DNA of 64,000 nt from Streptomyces lincolnensis (GTDB lineage: Bacteria; Actinomycetota; Actinomycetes; Streptomycetales; Streptomycetaceae), in assembly GCF_021173675.1 (NCBI RefSeq), contig NZ_JAIHON010000003.1, positions 707,908 through 771,907 of the forward strand. The letters run 5' to 3'. Below are positions 61,483 to 64,000 of the stretch, piece by piece; the stretch's first letter is position 1; every line of letters starts with the position of its first letter. Under the pieces are notes generated by a model. That model made no database searches and was not told the DNA's origin. It saw only the letters and a program-made list of their open reading frames with translations. The translations under genes were made by a program, and so were the position numbers.

Positions 61483-61912
61483 GTGAATCCCCCGTTTCGT
61501 CGACTGCTCCAACAGCTTGTCGACTTCGAAGGGTTTGACCGTCGTTACCCGACGAGCGTTGTGTGCCACCCGGGACCGGTTACGGACCCCGGACACGAAG
61601 TGAACGGGTCCGTGACCGTTCCTCCTGAGCACCGTGGAGAGGGCGATGGCGGTGAGGCGGCCGGTCACGAGGAGCGCTGCAAGGGGGGTGTGAGTGTTAT
61701 GGCCGACAGTCGGGCGCCGTGAACGAGGTGCTGTCCCATGGACAGCGAGGCGAGACGCGTCGAGGCCCAGTGCACGCTGTCCGGGGGGAGCTCAGCAGGA
61801 TCTCGGCGTCGGGTCGCTCTCTGCGCGGCAATGCTGCCGTCTTGCCCGCTTCTCCGATGTCACTACCTGCAGGGCATCGGCATGTTTTGGGGAGTTGTTC
61901 GTCGAGCGGTTG
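61483..61912. other. Promoter/intergenic region of sapA
   Basis: No gene recognised. Contains the motif AACAGCTTGTCGACTTCG (plus strand 61511-61528), also found in similar form before the SARP gene. Confidence 0.4.
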
Positions 61913-62235
61913 TCACGTCAAGGTGTTCAGCGTGGTGCGCACCTGTACGGCGTCGGGGTGGCCGAGATCGTCGAGGATGGCCAGGGCGCGCTGCCAGGTG
62001 TCGCGGGCGGCAGCGGTTTCGTCGGCGGCGTGGTGGCTGTCGCCGAGGCGGGTGAGGGTTTCGGCTTCGCCGAAGCGTTCACCGAGGTGCCGGTAGAGCT
62101 CCAGGGTCTGGCGGTAGCAGTCGGTGGCCTGCTGGTGCTGGCCGAGTTGGTGGTGGGCGTAGCCGTAGGCGTCCCAGGTGGCTGCCTTGACCCTGCGGTC
62201 TGCGGTGCCCTTGAGCAGGTCAAGTGCCCGTTTCC
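61913..62235 (-). pseudogene. TPR C-terminal fragment of a SARP/AfsR-like regulator
   Basis: WDAYGYAHHQLGQHQQATDC, YRQTLELYRHLGERFGEAET, LTRLGDSHHAADETAAARDT and WQRALAILDDLGHPDAVQVR are the TPR end of a large AfsR-type or NB-ARC regulator. Nothing upstream of it is left; an IS3 fragment follows. Confidence 0.7.
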
Positions 62236-62254
62236 GCAACAGTGGAGCGGTGCG

Positions 62255-62440
62255 TGCGGCGCAGCCGCACACCTGCCAGGCCGATGCCGCGCAGCATCCG
62301 CGCGATCCGGTTGTGGTTGATCCGCCCGCCGTCGTCGCGGAGTTCGGCGGTGATCCTGGGGACGCCGTGGGTACCGTCGGACTCGCGGTGCACGGCCCGT
62401 ATCCGGGCGGCGAGGCGAGCGTCGGCCGTCTGCCGGGCGG
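62255..62440 (-). pseudogene. IS3-family transposase fragment (HTH_21 region)
   Basis: Minus-strand reading ARQTADARLAARIRAVHRES, DGTHGVPRITAELRDDGGRI and NHNRIARMLRGIGLAGVRLR matches the OrfB start of IS3 elements. The catalytic core is absent. Confidence 0.78.
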
Positions 62441-62450
62441 GGGTCCAGCG

Positions 62451-62669
62451 TCAGCGCAACCCCCTCAGAAGGGCCCGCTCCGACGGGGTGAGCGGTACGT
62501 CCGGCCGCACGCGTTCCGGGTGGTCGGGCCCCGGCCCGCGCAGTTCCAGGACCGACGCGGGCGCCGTCCCGTCCGCACTGCCGGGATGCACGCCCGTGTA
62601 CATCCTTCCGTAGGCCACCATGGCCCGGTAGATCGAACGCAGTATGCGGCGGGCGAGAGAGAGTGCCAC
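62451..62669 (-). CDS. DUF6059-type small protein (72 aa)
   Basis: Basic start with RRILRSIYRAMVAYGRMYTG, followed by the conserved-looking GPDHPERVRPDVPLTPSERAL. This form fits DUF6059, small proteins often found next to SARP regulators in Streptomyces. GTG 62669 has TGAGG six bases upstream; GTG 62681 is an alternative. Function unknown. Lies 95 bases after the SARP stop on the same strand. Confidence 0.72.
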   Translation of the reverse strand: MALSLARRILRSIYRAMVAYGRMYTGVHPGSADGTAPASVLELRGPGPDHPERVRPDVPLTPSERALLRGLR

Positions 62670-62764
62670 GGCTGACCTCACTTCAGTCGTCGCGATGTCG
62701 GGCCCCGCGTCGGCATCCTCCGGCGCGGGGCGCTTCGGGCGCGAGCACCTGCGAGGGCGTGCGG

Positions 62765-63514
62765 CTAGGCGGTCAGCACCTCGTGCTGGATCCGTCGCAG
62801 TCCCTCGGAGGGTTCAAGTCCGACCTCGTCGTGGAGGACTTGGCGGACGTCCTGGTACGCCTGCAGAGCCTCGCTGCGCCGGCCCGAGCGTTCGAGAGCG
62901 ACGATGAGTCGGCCGTGCAGCCATTCGTTCAACGAGTCCTGTGCGATCAGATACCGGAGTTCCGGAATCAGCGCCCGGTGCCGGCCGAGTTCGAGATCGG
63001 CCTCGATCCTTATTTCGAGGGCGCGTTTGCGTTGTTCCCTGAGGTGGACGAGATGGGCCTCCAGAAGAGGACCCGTCGCCACATCGGCCAGTGCCGGGCC
63101 GTGCCACAGGCCGAATGCTCGGTGGACCTGCCGTGCCGCTTCAGCGGGCTTTCCCGAGTCGAAGGCGCTGGAGGCGCAGTCGATCAGCCGAAGGAACTCC
63201 ATGGCGTCGATCTGCCCGTCCCGGACCACGAGGGCATAACCGCGCTGCCGTGTCTCCAGCGAGACCGAGCTGTCGGGGTCGGTGCATTCCGCCAGAAGTC
63301 GCCGGAGGTGGTACATGTACGTCTGTACGGTCGTCACCGCGGTTTTGGGCGGATTCTGATCCCAGAGCTCCTCGATGATGGATTCGATGTACACGACCTG
63401 GTTCACATGTAACGCCATCAGTGCCAGAACGCATCGGGCTTTGGGTGCCGAAATTCTGCCCACTTTTCCATTGGCGACTATTTCGACGGATCCGAGGACC
63501 TTGATTTCAAGCAT
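62765..63514 (-). CDS. SARP family transcriptional activator (249 aa)
   Basis: OmpR-like winged HTH (MLEIKVLGSVEIVANGKVGR, SAPKARCVLALMALHVNQVV, VQTYMYHLRRLLAE, RQRGYALVVRDGQIDAMEFL) followed by the bacterial transcriptional activation domain (GLWHGPALADVATGPLLEAH, EWLHGRLIVALERSGRRSEA, VRQVLHDEVGLEPSEGLRRI). A short SARP without ATPase or TPR parts, the type that switches on antibiotic clusters. ATG 63514 with AGGAG upstream. Its targets are not evident in the window; the lasso cluster is 46 kb away. Confidence 0.92.
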   Translation of the reverse strand: MLEIKVLGSVEIVANGKVGRISAPKARCVLALMALHVNQVVYIESIIEELWDQNPPKTAVTTVQTYMYHLRRLLAECTDPDSSVSLETRQRGYALVVRDGQIDAMEFLRLIDCASSAFDSGKPAEAARQVHRAFGLWHGPALADVATGPLLEAHLVHLREQRKRALEIRIEADLELGRHRALIPELRYLIAQDSLNEWLHGRLIVALERSGRRSEALQAYQDVRQVLHDEVGLEPSEGLRRIQHEVLTA

Positions 63515-63598
63515 CTGCTCCTGCTTCACGTCAGCTTTCCAGAGCAACTTGTCGATCTCGATCCTCTCAGTGATGCCGGTATGGTCAAGGTTTCTCTT

Positions 63599-63626
63599 GT
63601 TGCCCTTTTTGCGGCAACATGTTGCC
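63599..63626. promoter_or_regulatory. GTTGCC/GGCAAC repeats upstream of the SARP gene
   Basis: GTTGCC at 63599, then the perfect palindrome GGCAACATGTTGCC at 63613-63626, giving three copies of one half-site 85-112 bases before the SARP start, in an AT-richer stretch. A likely regulator site. Confidence 0.5.
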
Positions 63627-63671
63627 TTGTGTGGAAACGAGATCATAAAAAGCAAAAGGGCAGTACGCGGA

Positions 63672-63839
63672 TCAGCTCTGCCAGCTGTGCGCGGCGCGGA
63701 AGACAGGGGGCCGCCAGGCAGCCGTGGAGCGAGGGGCCGGAGGGGCGGTGTGTGCGGCTCGGGCGACGAGGACGGCCGTGAGGGCGGCCAGTTCCTCGGG
63801 GGTGGCGTTGCCGCGTTTCACGCTGACGAGAGTGCTCAT
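63672..63839 (-). CDS. Acyl-CoA carboxylase epsilon subunit (55 aa)
   Basis: Short protein MSTLVSVKRGNATPEELAAL, then TAVLVARAA and a C-terminal TAAWRPPVFRAAHSWQS. The RGNAT.EELAAL.AVL form and the closing W..P...... SW segment identify AccE/PccE-type epsilon subunits that bind the beta subunit in actinomycete acetyl/propionyl-CoA carboxylases. ATG 63839 lies 24 bases after the stop of the beta-subunit gene. Confidence 0.85.
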   Translation of the reverse strand: MSTLVSVKRGNATPEELAALTAVLVARAAHTAPPAPRSTAAWRPPVFRAAHSWQS

Positions 63840-63863
63840 GGGGAACGGACTCCTTGGACGGCC

Positions 63864-64000
63864 TCACTGGGGAGGGTTGCCGTGTTTGCGGGAGGGCAGG
63901 TCGGCGTGCTTGGTCTGGAGCATGGCGAGGGAGGAGATGAGGACCTCGCGGGTCTCGGCCGGGTCGATGACGTCGTCGACCAGGCCGCGCTCGGCCGCGT
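63864..64000 (-). CDS. Acyl-CoA carboxylase beta subunit, C-terminal end (partial)
   Basis: The reading AAERGLVDDVIDPAETREVL, then ISSLAMLQTKHADLPSRKHG and NPPQ, is the C-terminal end of a carboxyltransferase beta chain (AccB/PccB type). The rest lies beyond the window. Together with the epsilon subunit it supplies malonyl- or methylmalonyl-CoA for fatty acid or polyketide synthesis. Confidence 0.9.
   Translation of the reverse strand, partial: AAERGLVDDVIDPAETREVLISSLAMLQTKHADLPSRKHGNPPQ

Noticed and set aside
1..64000. tRNA, rRNA, CRISPR array or intact attachment site
   Set aside because: None found on reading both strands by eye; a dedicated RNA and repeat scan was not possible here.

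Overview
The window is high-GC actinobacterial DNA and almost certainly Streptomyces. The codon bias, the frequent GTG/TTG starts, four-base start/stop overlaps, mycothiol-dependent enzyme, SapA-like spore protein, SARP regulator and acyl-CoA carboxylase epsilon subunit all fit. Many truncated transposase genes (IS110, IS5, IS1380, IS630, IS481, IS701, IS3 types) and broken regulators suggest an accessory, possibly arm-proximal, part of the chromosome.

Layout. 0-9 kb: end of an MmyB-type regulator, an acyl-CoA dehydrogenase with its PadR regulator and a palindromic operator, then IS relics, an rraA-like gene and a broken GntR gene. 9.0-16.7 kb: an apparently complete class II lasso peptide cluster. 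It has a 38-residue precursor, a hairpin, the cyclase, the RRE protein, the leader peptidase, a DrrA/DrrB-type exporter, and a convergent response regulator, degenerate kinase and full histidine kinase. 17-18 kb: broken genes. 18.4-24.3 kb: a likely operon of a helical-repeat protein, a divergent Hsp90 and a 977-residue TPR protein. 25.6-37.9 kb: two divergent transcription units for uptake and catabolism of an acidic or sugar compound. One holds a peptide-type ABC transporter, aldo/keto reductase, HpaI-type aldolase, sialidase-fold protein and SDR. The other holds a four-carbon acid sugar kinase, a PdxA-like dehydrogenase and a DeoR regulator.

38-49 kb: an eroded accessory stretch with a LacI relic, secreted protein, phosphotransferase, a tetR/MFS pair that has lost both 5' ends at one junction, a MarR-controlled DODA dioxygenase with a maleylpyruvate-isomerase-like enzyme, an SDR/XRE divergent pair, an LRV repeat protein and a sirtuin. 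49.5-54.9 kb: a LacI-controlled sugar or inositol-type cluster (two TIM-barrel isomerases, one frameshifted, an oxidoreductase and a binding lipoprotein) without the transporter ATPase and permease. 55-61 kb: a secreted peptidoglycan-binding-like protein, then an epoxide hydrolase/TetR pair with an elaborate operator array among IS fragments. 61-64 kb: a SapA-like protein, a SARP regulator, a DUF6059 protein and the epsilon and beta subunits of an acyl-CoA carboxylase running off the end.

The most notable system is the lasso cluster. Its predicted core, LTSRGYWLDSPWGAWWF, is one I do not recognise among characterised lasso peptides, and the cluster also encodes a kinase-like protein whose ATP-binding motifs look lost. 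The Hsp90-TPR operon is the second item of interest. No rRNA, tRNA or CRISPR array was seen.
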